Source of the DNA: a virus
Virus record (IMG/VR): IMGVR_UViG_3300008517_000063
Location: 1-24,536 of that record
DNA length: 24,536 bases
Direction: 5' to 3' (one strand)
Part shown: positions 1 to 6,018 of the stretch, one piece after another
Numbering within the stretch: the stretch's first letter is position 1
How the letters are laid out: every line of letters starts with the position of its first letter
The notes under the pieces: model-generated
Databases searched by the model: none
What the model saw: only the letters and a program-made list of their open reading frames with translations
What the model was told of the DNA's origin: nothing
Position numbers and translations under genes: made by a program

Positions 1-30
1 GAGCGACCCCAAGTAACTCCAGGAGAAAAA

Positions 31-519
31 ATGGCCTCCAAAGCTCAACTGAATAAGATCTACGCTGACTTCCGGGACATTGAGAACCTCGGGGGCCGGA
101 CTTTCGATGCCTCACTCGCAGACTGGAAAAAATACTCTGGCGTTGATTCCTTCAAGGCTCTATCTCTGATCCAAGCCTCCAAGATCATCAAAACCAACAT
201 CTCGAACCTCGCCAAACTCAAGAACGTCGCCCAACTGAACAAAGAAAGAACCGACAGGGAGAGCAAAGAAGCTACGGAGACAGAGCCACAAGGGGATCTT
301 TTGCACGAGAAGCCACCTTCTCCAGACAAGGATAAAGTCCTTCGCGCAATTAAGGATGCACTCGCCGAACTCGGATGGGATGCTGAAGACGAATCCCTTA
401 CCCAGACTTTGCTCTCACCCTACAACTTGAAGTCTATGGACGAGTTGGAAAAGGCGGACATCTCCGTACTCCAGAAGGTGCTCAATGATGTAGGAGGGGG
501 AGGCGGGGGGTCAAAATAG
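31..519 (+). CDS. Hypothetical acidic phage protein with Gly-rich tail
   Basis: A 162-residue protein that I do not recognise. The ATG is preceded by CAGGAGAAAAA, a good ribosome-binding site. The N-terminal ~65 residues look like a compact helical domain (NKIYADFRDIENLGG, then QASKIIKTNIS, which resembles the small helical 'EASxLI' tails of some phage DNA-binding proteins). A Lys/Glu-rich linker (about 70-100) follows, then a second helical segment (about 101-155), and the protein ends in six glycines before Ser-Lys. The AAGGAGG site of the next gene lies directly after the stop codon, so the two are probably co-transcribed. Function unknown; the recombination/ssDNA-associated idea is only a guess from the QASKII motif. 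Confidence 0.75.
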   Translation: MASKAQLNKIYADFRDIENLGGRTFDASLADWKKYSGVDSFKALSLIQASKIIKTNISNLAKLKNVAQLNKERTDRESKEATETEPQGDLLHEKPPSPDKDKVLRAIKDALAELGWDAEDESLTQTLLSPYNLKSMDELEKADISVLQKVLNDVGGGGGGSK

Positions 520-533
520 AAGGAGGTACATTG

Positions 534-671
534 ATGCAAACAGAAGCAACAAAGACTAGCGCCAAAGTTATAGACACTAAATTGAGAAATAGAATGGCGC
601 ACTTACACGAGAGGGAAACTGGCTTGAGAGAGCTGGCACTTCAAGTATCCCTCATGATGGGCAGATCTTAA
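534..671 (+). CDS. Small hypothetical protein, 5' part of an apparently frameshifted gene
   Basis: A 45-residue frame (MQTEATKTSAKVIDTKLRNR... ending MMGRS) that starts 8 nt after a strong AGGAGG at 521-526, so it is very probably translated. It is helical and charged. The frame stops at 669-671, but a coding-like frame in +1 continues from 658 to 813 with no start codon of its own (next entry). The simplest reading is one protein of about 94 residues broken by a single extra base near the GGG run at 659-661, giving ...SLMM-ADLNKDAQAWF... if one G is removed. It could be a sequencing or assembly error, a real mutation, or a programmed +1 shift; the sequence alone cannot decide. Confidence 0.6.
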   Translation: MQTEATKTSAKVIDTKLRNRMAHLHERETGLRELALQVSLMMGRS

Positions 672-813
672 CAAGGATGCCCAGGCTTGGTTTGCCGAGG
701 CCCAAGAGAAATACGGTTTGGATCCCGATTTCGTCTATGCCTACGAACACAAAACACAGCGACTGGAGAAACGATATCGCCGCACTATCCAGCCGCCCCC
801 TACTAAGGTCTGA
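658..813 (+). pseudogene. 3' part of the frameshifted gene, no start codon
   Basis: This frame reads ADLNKDAQAWFAEAQEKYG, then LDPDFVYAYEHKTQRLEK, and ends in IQPPPTKV before TGA. Composition (helical, DPDFVYAYEH) is protein-like, whereas the competing frame beginning at 677 is Pro/Arg/Ser-rich and looks like a shadow. The frame opens only after a TGA at 655-657 and has no ATG, GTG or TTG with a ribosome-binding site, so it can only be made as a continuation of the 534 frame through a +1 shift between 655 and 671. No known domain recognised. Confidence 0.55.
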
Positions 814-827
814 TGTACATTCTAGCC

Positions 828-937
828 CGCTCTGTGGCGTTCTGGCGAAAACACTATGAGGGATAGATGACTAGGGAGAACCGATACCCTTAAATGGGGC
901 GGAGTCATCAAAGTAGGTTCGAATCCTGCCAGGGCGG
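828..937 (+). ncRNA. tRNA-like structured element (degenerate or expanded tRNA)
   Basis: A perfect T-arm is visible at 913-929 (GTAGG, loop TTCGAAT, CCTGC), immediately followed by 930-936 (CAGGGCG), which pairs with 828-834 (CGCTCTG) as a 7-bp acceptor with one G-U. TG at 835-836 fits positions 8-9. 837-854 can form a D-like arm (GCGT/ACAC, one mismatch) with GG in the loop. There is no canonical anticodon arm. Instead 866-909 forms a long hairpin: GATGACT pairs with AGTCATC, with CCG/CGG and CCC/GGG inside it, closing a 7-nt loop TTAAATG. No CCA is encoded. It may be a decayed tRNA, an intron-bearing tRNA, or a tRNA mimic. Confidence in a working tRNA is low; confidence in structured RNA is moderate. 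Confidence 0.4.
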
Positions 938-958
938 GCGCGGAAGGAGATGATGTAA

Positions 959-1102
959 ATGTCACACTATCTGATAGATATTGAGTCGTTTATTCTCGTT
1001 GAATATGACGATAGACCAACGCAACAACAAGTGGAAGATTCTATCAGGGGAGGAATTGAAGGTCTTATGGATAATATGCGTATGAAAGTAGTTCGATATT
1101 AA
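959..1102 (+). CDS. Small hypothetical protein, 47 aa
   Basis: Begins MSHYLIDIESFILVEYDD and ends MDNMRMKVVRY before TAA. The ATG lies 9 nt after AAGGAG (944-949), which decides the start. The pattern of a short beta-strand (LIDIESFILVEY), a Gln/Glu linker and an amphipathic helix (QQQVEDSIRGGIEGLMDNM) suggests a small folded beta-alpha protein, perhaps a dimer. It sits between the tRNA-like element and a G-rich hairpin. Function not recognised. Confidence 0.6.
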   Translation: MSHYLIDIESFILVEYDDRPTQQQVEDSIRGGIEGLMDNMRMKVVRY

Positions 1103-1121
1103 CTTGCGCAGGGCGGGCAAG
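1103..1121 (+). promoter_or_regulatory. G-rich hairpin upstream of a small gene
   Basis: CTTGC (1103-1107) pairs perfectly with GCAAG (1117-1121) around the loop GCAGGGCGG, just 5' of the GGAAAGG ribosome-binding site of the 1135 gene. The core CAGGGCGGGC (1109-1118) is identical to 930-939 upstream of the 959 gene. There is no T-tract, so this is not an intrinsic terminator. Its role, such as translational control or processing, is inference. Confidence 0.35.
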
Positions 1122-1134
1122 GAAAGGAACACTA

Positions 1135-1359
1135 ATGAACAAATACCACAAATTTGCTAGGCAAGTAGCACAAACAATCTGCGATTGTATGAACCTGTTC
1201 TATAAGTACAGGGAGGCAGAACTATTCAGGAAAGAACTGCTCAACCAACTCTCTAGCCTCCGTTTTTCCACCAAGGATAACAGATTCTTTCTGCCAGCGA
1301 CGGAACCTATTACCGGACCTCAAATAAAGGAGATAACATGTTCAGCGATGAGGCCATAG
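1135..1359 (+). CDS. Hypothetical small protein, 74 aa
   Basis: Starts MNKYHKFARQVAQTICDCMN after GGAAAGG. Helical and basic at the N terminus with two Cys; no domain recognised. Its last 22 nt overlap the next gene, which suggests translational coupling. The C-terminal residues (QIKEITCSAMRP) are encoded within that overlap and are probably unstructured. Confidence 0.6.
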   Translation: MNKYHKFARQVAQTICDCMNLFYKYREAELFRKELLNQLSSLRFSTKDNRFFLPATEPITGPQIKEITCSAMRP

Positions 1360-1892
1360 CGCTAACCAAAGACACTATCGCGGCTATCAAAATCCTTGCC
1401 GCGAAAGCTAGAGGGGGAATCTCCCAGCAGGAAATGATTAGTCGCGCCAGAGAGTCCCTCGCTAAAAAAGAACGCGGAGCCTACCACTTAGTTTACACGA
1501 AGGATCGCAGGACTATTGTTGCCGAACCAAGAGATTGGGAGTGGGAGCCGGAGGTGGGGGAGTGGTGCATTAGGGGAGTCAAAACGCTAGGATTGATAAG
1601 TGATGTTAGGGGAAGGCAGTGGTTATCAATTCCTCATTATGAGCACGAACTACATAAGGATAACGTTACCCCCCTCCTCCATTGGGAGCGGCTTGTATCC
1701 ATAATGCTCTCGCTCGGCTACTGGATGGATGTGGAGTGTGCCCAAACCACAAAAACCATCATCTACAACACCGTCAAGATATTCAACCCCAGGAAGAAGG
1801 ATCCCGTTTACACAAAAGTCTACTGTGGCACGCAAGAGTCTGTAATGCTCGCTATAATCGAGTTCGCAAAGGAGCAAAACCATGCCAAATGA
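1338..1892 (+). CDS. Hypothetical phage protein, 184 aa
   Basis: ATG preceded by AAGGAGATAAC. The N-terminal ~50 residues are helical (ISQQEMISRARESLAKKE). A segment of the form 'EWEPEVGEWCIR...' follows (about 71-81), resembling the small phage/bacteroidete proteins that open with a Trp-rich 'W.P.vGdw' beta motif and often follow with 'WLP...': here LISDVRGRQWLSIPHYEHE. The rest carries a conserved-looking HWERLVSIMLSLGYWMD helix and a C-terminal helix (ESVMLAIIEFAKEQNHAK). This is a familiar class of uncharacterised phage early protein; no enzymatic motif is visible. It overlaps the next gene by 11 nt. Confidence 0.75.
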   Translation: MFSDEAIALTKDTIAAIKILAAKARGGISQQEMISRARESLAKKERGAYHLVYTKDRRTIVAEPRDWEWEPEVGEWCIRGVKTLGLISDVRGRQWLSIPHYEHELHKDNVTPLLHWERLVSIMLSLGYWMDVECAQTTKTIIYNTVKIFNPRKKDPVYTKVYCGTQESVMLAIIEFAKEQNHAK

Positions 1893-2280
1893 GGACTGGT
1901 ATTTAGACAAAACCGGTTATCTTCACCTTTTCACCCCGAAACAAATAGCCAAAGCCGCCGGTTGCCAACCCGTCCTAATCCACAAGTATATCCACTTTGG
2001 CGTCAGAGGAGTCGGCAAGCTACGATACCAGGCTGTCGATGAGCACGGTCAACCGCTGATAAGTCTCGACGCACTCAGCGAGTTTGGTCTAAAGCACACC
2101 GGCTACGCCCGTGATTACGCTCTCAAAGCAGTTAAGGCATTGAAAGGAGCGGATCCAAGAATTTCCTCCCAAAGTGGGGAGCTCTCCCAGCAAATCACTG
2201 ATCATAGAGGCAGCCCAAACGCCAAAAAACTTTCTCCAGGCCAGAGACAGCATTCTGACAAAACAGGGGGGGCAAAATGA
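1882..2280 (+). CDS. Putative MerR/excisionase-like DNA-binding protein
   Basis: 132 residues, start after AAAGGAGCAAAACC inside the end of the previous gene. Residues about 17-70 fit the plan of a winged HTH of the excisionase/MerR type: FTPKQIAKAAGCQPVLIHKY as helix-turn-helix, then a short wing (GVRGVGKLRYQAVDEHG), then PLISLDALSEFGL, like the final helix that follows 'r.p..aleeFl' in excisionases. The last ~40 residues are polar and probably disordered. DNA-binding, perhaps transcriptional control of the early region, is inference from this pattern. The stop overlaps the next start (ATGA). Confidence 0.6.
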   Translation: MPNEDWYLDKTGYLHLFTPKQIAKAAGCQPVLIHKYIHFGVRGVGKLRYQAVDEHGQPLISLDALSEFGLKHTGYARDYALKAVKALKGADPRISSQSGELSQQITDHRGSPNAKKLSPGQRQHSDKTGGAK

Positions 2281-2477
2281 AGCGTCTAGGACTAGCTCAT
2301 AGCCAGTCTGGAGTCTGGACTCTCTGGATCTCCCTGGGTAAGTTCAGGCTTATTCTCAAGAAAAATAAAGTCTGGGCACTACTAGAGCTCTGGGTCCCAA
2401 CTCGTTCTTTTACTATCGAGACTGGCTTTGCCAGGTTCCCGGGATTCAGGGTTCGTTTCTGGAGTCCGGCATCATAA
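2277..2477 (+). CDS. Hypothetical small beta-rich protein, 66 aa
   Basis: Starts in an ATGA overlap with the previous gene, downstream of a G-run (AGGGGGGG) that can serve as ribosome-binding site. Repeating Trp/Phe strands (SGVWTLWISLGKFRLI, KVWALLELWVP) suggest a small beta-sheet protein. It is basic and has no Cys. No homologue recognised; gene status is supported mainly by tight packing between two better-supported genes. Confidence 0.5.
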   Translation: MKRLGLAHSQSGVWTLWISLGKFRLILKKNKVWALLELWVPTRSFTIETGFARFPGFRVRFWSPAS

Positions 2478-2495
2478 TCTTAAAAGGAGCTACTT

Positions 2496-2786
2496 ATGAA
2501 AAGACAGCATGTAGAGCATTTTGAGTACCTTGACCGCCACTTTTCCGCCCTTTTCTGGCGTTACTGTTGTATGTGCGATAAAGACTTTCGCAGGGAATGG
2601 GGCTGGAGAGCCCTAACCGGTCCGTGGGGCAACGGAGGGGGAGTTGTCAGATTTCTTTGTGGCACCTGCGCTCCCACGAGGGCCGATGCTGACAAGATAT
2701 TTCTCAAGCGCCTTTGGCTCGGCAAGCGCCCTAAGCATCCCCCGAAAGGAGCTTCCAGTGGACAAACGAAACAGCCTAGTACATAA
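2496..2786 (+). CDS. Small Cys4 (zinc-ribbon-like) protein, 96 aa
   Basis: ATG follows AAAGGAGCTACTT. The protein contains CCMC near residue 25 and CGTC near residue 53, separated by a Trp-rich loop (REWGWRALTGPWGNGGG), the spacing expected of a treble-clef or zinc-ribbon fold. The tail is basic and Lys/Pro-rich (LGKRPKHPPKG), consistent with nucleic-acid or protein binding. It overlaps the start of the next gene by 29 nt. Function unknown; zinc binding is inferred from the two CxxC knuckles. Confidence 0.65.
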   Translation: MKRQHVEHFEYLDRHFSALFWRYCCMCDKDFRREWGWRALTGPWGNGGGVVRFLCGTCAPTRADADKIFLKRLWLGKRPKHPPKGASSGQTKQPST

Positions 2787-2943
2787 CCAAAGCATCTCAC
2801 GCTCTCTCAAGGGCCGTAGGCCGTGGAACAAAGGCATCGGTCTTGAGGACCCTCGTATCCGCAAAGGCATCCAAACCCGGCGCGAGTTCGCCAAGCTACG
2901 GGAGCTCATCAAATTAATCTACCAGGAGGTCTCAAATGATTAG
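2758..2943 (+). CDS. Small basic protein with NUMOD3-like motif
   Basis: I place the start at the GTG at 2758 because AAAGGAG (2745-2751) lies 6 nt before it; an ATG in the same frame at 2644 would overlap the upstream gene almost entirely and has no ribosome-binding site. The 61-residue product contains LKGRRPWNKGIG (about residues 14-25), matching the 'GxxxWNKG' core of NUMOD3, the DNA-binding module of phage homing endonucleases and their regulators. A basic helix (TRREFAKLRELIKLIYQEV) follows. No nuclease domain is attached, so this may be a free-standing DNA-binding module or a remnant. Confidence 0.6.
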   Translation: MDKRNSLVHNQSISRSLKGRRPWNKGIGLEDPRIRKGIQTRREFAKLRELIKLIYQEVSND

Positions 2944-3388
2944 ACGCACAACCCTTATTCTCTTTTCTCATCTCATCGTTGCTCTCTGCGTGCTTCTCTT
3001 CGCACGCATGAACCCAGAACTTCCTGTTTCCGCCACTCAAATCTCAACATCTGAGCTAATTCCAATCACCTTAACCGCGTACTCTCCGTGCCCGACCCAA
3101 ACCCAGGGACACCCACGTCAAATGGCTTCAGGAAAGTATGCATCCTGGCCTAAGATCCGGGGATTCTATTACGTCGCCGTATCACGTGACCTCAAGAAGC
3201 GCTACAACCTCTCCTGGGGTGATAGCATATTCCTCGAATTCAAACTTGAGGACCTTATGGCCACATCATTCAATGGTGATCCAATCACCAATACGATTGA
3301 TATGTTCGTTCCAACGGAAGAGATGGCTAACGATATCGGCCGCCAAACTTGGAGGAGGATCTTCTTTGTCAGACAATCCGCACCTTAA
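2936..3388 (+). CDS. Membrane-anchored 3D-domain (double-psi beta-barrel) protein
   Basis: 150 residues. An N-terminal signal anchor (MIRRTTLILFSHLIVALCVLL, residues about 5-24) is followed by a short linker and a 3D domain: ITLTAYSPCPTQTQ, a glycine/alanine stretch ending YVAVSRDL, GDSIFLE, and ITNTIDMFV...DIGRQTWRRI. This order (TAYSP, AVS, G(D/T), the Asp-rich NxIDxFV strand) is diagnostic of the YorM/YabE/MltA-type 3D barrel, found in peptidoglycan-cleaving or wall-binding proteins. Predicted location is the outer face of the cytoplasmic membrane. It lies in the early region rather than beside lysis genes, so a role at entry, in superinfection exclusion or in lysis cannot be separated. 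It overlaps the next gene by 23 nt. Confidence 0.75.
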   Translation: MIRRTTLILFSHLIVALCVLLFARMNPELPVSATQISTSELIPITLTAYSPCPTQTQGHPRQMASGKYASWPKIRGFYYVAVSRDLKKRYNLSWGDSIFLEFKLEDLMATSFNGDPITNTIDMFVPTEEMANDIGRQTWRRIFFVRQSAP

Positions 3389-4586
3389 CCAAATTCTCGA
3401 AGATCTCCACGGCCCAAAATCTTCGTTTCTACAACTCTATCTCGATTATGCCACGCAAGTTTGTGATGCTCCTCCAGTTTTCCATCAATTTATTTCCTAT
3501 GCCATCATCGCCACGGCGCTGGGGAATAAAGTCTGGTTCCAGTTCGGCGACCAGAGAATCTTTCCACATCTGTGGCTGATTCTCCTTGCCCCCTCATCCC
3601 TCTACCATAAATCTTCGGCTCTCGGTGTCGGCCACCGTCTCCTCAATCGCGTTTCCGAGGATCTCGTTTATCCCACGGAATTCAGTCCAGAGGAGCTCCT
3701 ACGAATTATCCAGGACCAACCCTCGGGGGCGTTCTTTTTCTATGAGTTTATGAGCTTCGCGACCTACCTCGAGAGAGATTACATGCTCGGGACCAAGGGC
3801 TTATTTACAGAACTCTACGACTCTCCACCGTACCGTAAGCGCAAGATCCGCAAAGAATCCTTTGTTGTCCGCTATCCTTCTTTCTCCATCTTCTCAGCCA
3901 CTACAACCGAGTGGTTTCTCGAAAAAGCCAGGGAGCGAGATCTCTTCGGCGGCTGGCTACCCCGCTATATATTCCTAGCTGATACCCAGCAACTAAGGCA
4001 GGATGACTTCCCTCCACCGCCGGATATGAGCAAGCAAAATGCGTTGGTCAAGCAACTCTACCATATATCCGAACTCAAAGGCGAAGCTCACTTTACTGCC
4101 GATGCTCACAAACTCTACAAACAACTCTACCGTCAGTTTGTCGCCAAAGCCGCAACCTCCGATCCCACGCTTGTTGCGTTCTACACCCGTCTCCAAATGT
4201 ACCTCCTCAAACTAGCTCTCATCCTGGAAGTTGGTAATGATCCCCACCGCTTTGCCGTTAGCTTCGCCATCACTTCGCACTCGGTCCAAGCTGCTCATCA
4301 ACTCACTTCATTCCTCTCCTCCAAACTCCAGCGTCTCATCGAGGAGGAGTTTGTGTTCACCAAGTTCGCCTCGGCGCGAAAGAAGGTCCTTAATCTCATC
4401 CAATCAGCGAGTCCCGAAGGGATCTCACGCAGAGATCTACTCCGCAAATCCAGGCTTTCAGTTCGATTCTTCGACGATGTTCTGGTAGCGCTATCCCAGG
4501 AAGAGCGGTTTGATGTCAAGACTCTCAAGGTCGAAGGCTCACGCAAATCTTCTAAGCTCTATGTTTACAAACTCTCTCAACCGTAA
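3366..4586 (+). CDS. DUF3987-like P-loop protein with C-terminal winged helix
   Basis: A TTG at 3366, 7 nt after GGAGGAGG (3351-3358), is the best start, giving 406 residues (SDNPHLNQILEDLHGP...); an in-frame ATG at 3138 would overlap the 3D gene by 250 nt. The layout follows DUF3987/primase-helicase-like proteins: an N-terminal helical lead (FHQFISYAIIATALGNKVW), a P-loop region LILLAPSSLYHKSSALGVG, a middle segment with FFFYEF as the Walker B-like strand, SIFSATTTEWFLE, and GGWLPRYIFL. The Walker A glycines are replaced (APSSLYHKSS), though the Lys-Ser pair remains. Residues ~320-400 form a wHTH (ISRRDLLRKSRLSVRFFDDVL). A role in replication or helicase loading is inferred from the family. 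Confidence 0.7.
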   Translation: MSDNPHLNQILEDLHGPKSSFLQLYLDYATQVCDAPPVFHQFISYAIIATALGNKVWFQFGDQRIFPHLWLILLAPSSLYHKSSALGVGHRLLNRVSEDLVYPTEFSPEELLRIIQDQPSGAFFFYEFMSFATYLERDYMLGTKGLFTELYDSPPYRKRKIRKESFVVRYPSFSIFSATTTEWFLEKARERDLFGGWLPRYIFLADTQQLRQDDFPPPPDMSKQNALVKQLYHISELKGEAHFTADAHKLYKQLYRQFVAKAATSDPTLVAFYTRLQMYLLKLALILEVGNDPHRFAVSFAITSHSVQAAHQLTSFLSSKLQRLIEEEFVFTKFASARKKVLNLIQSASPEGISRRDLLRKSRLSVRFFDDVLVALSQEERFDVKTLKVEGSRKSSKLYVYKLSQP

Positions 4587-4596
4587 GGAGTTAATT

Positions 4597-5055
4597 ATGA
4601 GCAAAAAAGATCTAGCATTTGGCAGGGTCAACGAGTTCCTCAAAACATTTCAACCCGTCTCCCCAGACTCTTCCTCTTCTACCACCGACGATCATCTTCC
4701 ACGTCATTCTCTTCCAGCCATGGAAATCTCCCCGGACTTCAAACCCGATTGTCCTTTCTGCCCCATTGAGCGCAAAACGCCCTGGTATCTCTCTGACGTC
4801 ATTCACGACATCGTTGTCTGTCAGGATCTCCACCATCGTCAATATACCCTACGCATCCTCGTCGTTGGTTCAGGACTTCGTTGGCACGAACCCTGGAGCT
4901 CTCTCCCACATGTTTACCAAGATCTCTTCGTTGCTCTTGCGGAGGCGTTTGCCGCCTACGCCATTACTAAAGGACAGGCCAAGGAGCTCGTCGTAATTGA
5001 AAACATTCACTCTCTATTCCCAGGCCACGCTCATATACAAGCGTGCCTAATGTAA
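4597..5055 (+). CDS. HIT-like protein with HxHxQ motif
   Basis: The start MSKKDLAFGRVNEF follows AAGGAGTTAATT; a longer in-frame ATG at 4510 overlaps the upstream gene and lacks a ribosome-binding site. After a Ser/Pro-rich linker (about 20-45) comes CPFCPIERKTPWYL (zinc or substrate knuckle of HIT proteins), IVVCQDL, LRILVVGSGLRWHEPW and the terminal FPGHAHIQACLM. The HxHxQ form is that of the GalT/Ap4A-phosphorylase branch of the HIT superfamily rather than the classical HxHxH hydrolases. HIT proteins bind nucleotides and transfer or hydrolyse phosphates, so a nucleotide-signal or metabolism role is plausible. The protein ends right after the motif, as is usual for the family. 152 residues. 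Confidence 0.65.
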   Translation: MSKKDLAFGRVNEFLKTFQPVSPDSSSSTTDDHLPRHSLPAMEISPDFKPDCPFCPIERKTPWYLSDVIHDIVVCQDLHHRQYTLRILVVGSGLRWHEPWSSLPHVYQDLFVALAEAFAAYAITKGQAKELVVIENIHSLFPGHAHIQACLM

Positions 5056-5066
5056 GGAGGTCCATA

Positions 5067-5342
5067 ATGTTCATCACAGTAGGTTTATACGAAGTATTCC
5101 TGGTCGACACTGACCAGGCCAAAGAGCTGTTCTACGCTCGCGCCGTCGCTAACTCCCCTGAATCGGCTATAGCCCAAGTACAATCCGTACTCGTCTCATC
5201 AAAGCCCATCAACTTCAAAGCCATACGCTTCTTCACCCGCTGCATCGGCACCTGGACGGATACGTCCCCAATGCAACTCAACGCCCCAGTAGTAATTCCA
5301 CCACCACAAAAGAAGGGAGGTAAAAAAGATGAGCCTTTTTAG
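5067..5342 (+). CDS. Hypothetical protein, 91 aa
   Basis: ATG preceded by AAGGAGGTCCATA; an in-frame ATG 24 nt upstream falls inside the previous gene. The product starts MFITVGLYEVFLVDTDQ and alternates strands and a helix (SPESAIAQVQSVLV), an alpha-beta pattern of about 70 residues similar in outline to small phage proteins that pair with polymerase or nucleotide enzymes. The tail is a Pro run then Lys/Gly-rich (PPPQKKGGKKDEPF). No domain recognised. It overlaps the next gene by 14 nt. Confidence 0.65.
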   Translation: MFITVGLYEVFLVDTDQAKELFYARAVANSPESAIAQVQSVLVSSKPINFKAIRFFTRCIGTWTDTSPMQLNAPVVIPPPQKKGGKKDEPF

Positions 5343-5670
5343 ACGATTTCTCGACTGGTTTAACGGCAGGGATAAACTTACCAAAGCGCAACTGAAGGAA
5401 GTCGTTTCCGATCTAGCTCCACCGCAAGGGGCTCCTCAAGTCCGCACGCTCCAGGATCTCCGAGCTGCCCAGGAAATCCGTGCTCTTCAAGATCTTGTGG
5501 TCTTCGCAGATGAGGTCCGCAAAACACTCGCGATCATGAAGACCTCTGCGCAAAAGCGTGTCGACAATGATGCTGTTCTCAAGAAATCAATCGACTCGCT
5601 CTACGTTGAGGTCGGTAATCTCGCAGACAAAGTTCGCGCGTTTGCGCCCCGGGAGAAGGATAAACAATGA
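5329..5670 (+). CDS. Coiled-coil protein, 113 aa
   Basis: Start MSLFRRFLDWFNGRDKLTKA after GGGAGGTAAAAAAG. The N terminus is a short amphipathic helix (LFRRFLDWF) that could touch a membrane. Residues ~30-105 are nearly continuous helix with heptad-like leucines (LQDLRAAQEIRALQDLVVF, then VLKKSIDSLYVEVGNLADKV), so a coiled coil is likely. There is no catalytic motif. The stop overlaps the next start (ATGA). Function unknown; a membrane-associated or structural helper would fit the shape but is inference. Confidence 0.65.
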   Translation: MSLFRRFLDWFNGRDKLTKAQLKEVVSDLAPPQGAPQVRTLQDLRAAQEIRALQDLVVFADEVRKTLAIMKTSAQKRVDNDAVLKKSIDSLYVEVGNLADKVRAFAPREKDKQ

Positions 5671-5936
5671 AATTAAAAGTAGGTCAAACATATCGCACTC
5701 ACGGCGGATGGGATGCCAGAGTTATTTGGATATCCCCATCTACGATCAAAGAACTCGTTACAGTCCTAGCCGTTCATTTTCCTGGTAATGCGGAAAAAGA
5801 AACTGTGGTGCATCACCGACTCGATGGAACTGCACATCCCGTTTTAGGATTCTTCGAGCCACCGACATTCGACCACCCGCATCCAGCAGACCTGATTGAA
5901 GAATGGCGCAGCCTCGTCAAGTTCACAAAAGACTGA
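5667..5936 (+). CDS. Small beta-barrel-like phage protein, early paralogue A1
   Basis: 89 residues: MKLKVGQTYRTHGGWDARVIW, then VHHRLDGTAHPVLGF and HPADLIEEWRSL. It belongs to a type seen often in phages, where a 'YxTxxGxxAxV' opening strand, a central 'xGxxxWxxDGxxxx' strand and a 'DL(I/V)xxW' end form a small SH3/barrel-like fold. It is clearly related to the 14930 gene in the late region (shared YRT.GGW.A.VIW, DGTAH and PADL in the same order). Start chosen by ATGA overlap; the previous gene's tail supplies GGGAGAAGG. Function unknown. Confidence 0.7.
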   Translation: MKLKVGQTYRTHGGWDARVIWISPSTIKELVTVLAVHFPGNAEKETVVHHRLDGTAHPVLGFFEPPTFDHPHPADLIEEWRSLVKFTKD

Positions 5937-5965
5937 GCAAAGAGGCCTAAATCGTGGCAACACCT

Positions 5966-5990
5966 CCTGCCAGTCTCTTTGTCTGGCGGG
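5966..5990 (+). promoter_or_regulatory. 8-bp hairpin in an intergenic leader
   Basis: CCTGCCAG (5966-5973) pairs with CTGGCGGG (5983-5990) through one G-U, around the 9-nt loop TCTCTTTGT, within the 82-nt gap before the 6019 gene. AGGC at 5943-5946 could also pair with GCCT at 5994-5997 outside it. The CCTGCC...GGCGGG core is the same as at 925-938. There is no T-tract. It may stabilise mRNA or bind protein; function not known. Confidence 0.4.
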
Positions 5991-6018
5991 GCTGCCTAAC
6001 CAAGAAAGGAGAAAGTCT

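Noticed and set aside
677-859. 60-residue frame beginning MPRLGLPRPKR
   Set aside because: Pro/Arg/Ser-rich; the overlapping +1 continuation of the 534 gene looks more like protein, and this start has no ribosome-binding site.
2644-2757. Upstream extension of the NUMOD3-like gene to an ATG at 2644
   Set aside because: Lies wholly inside the Cys4 gene, with no ribosome-binding site; GTG at 2758 has AAAGGAG.
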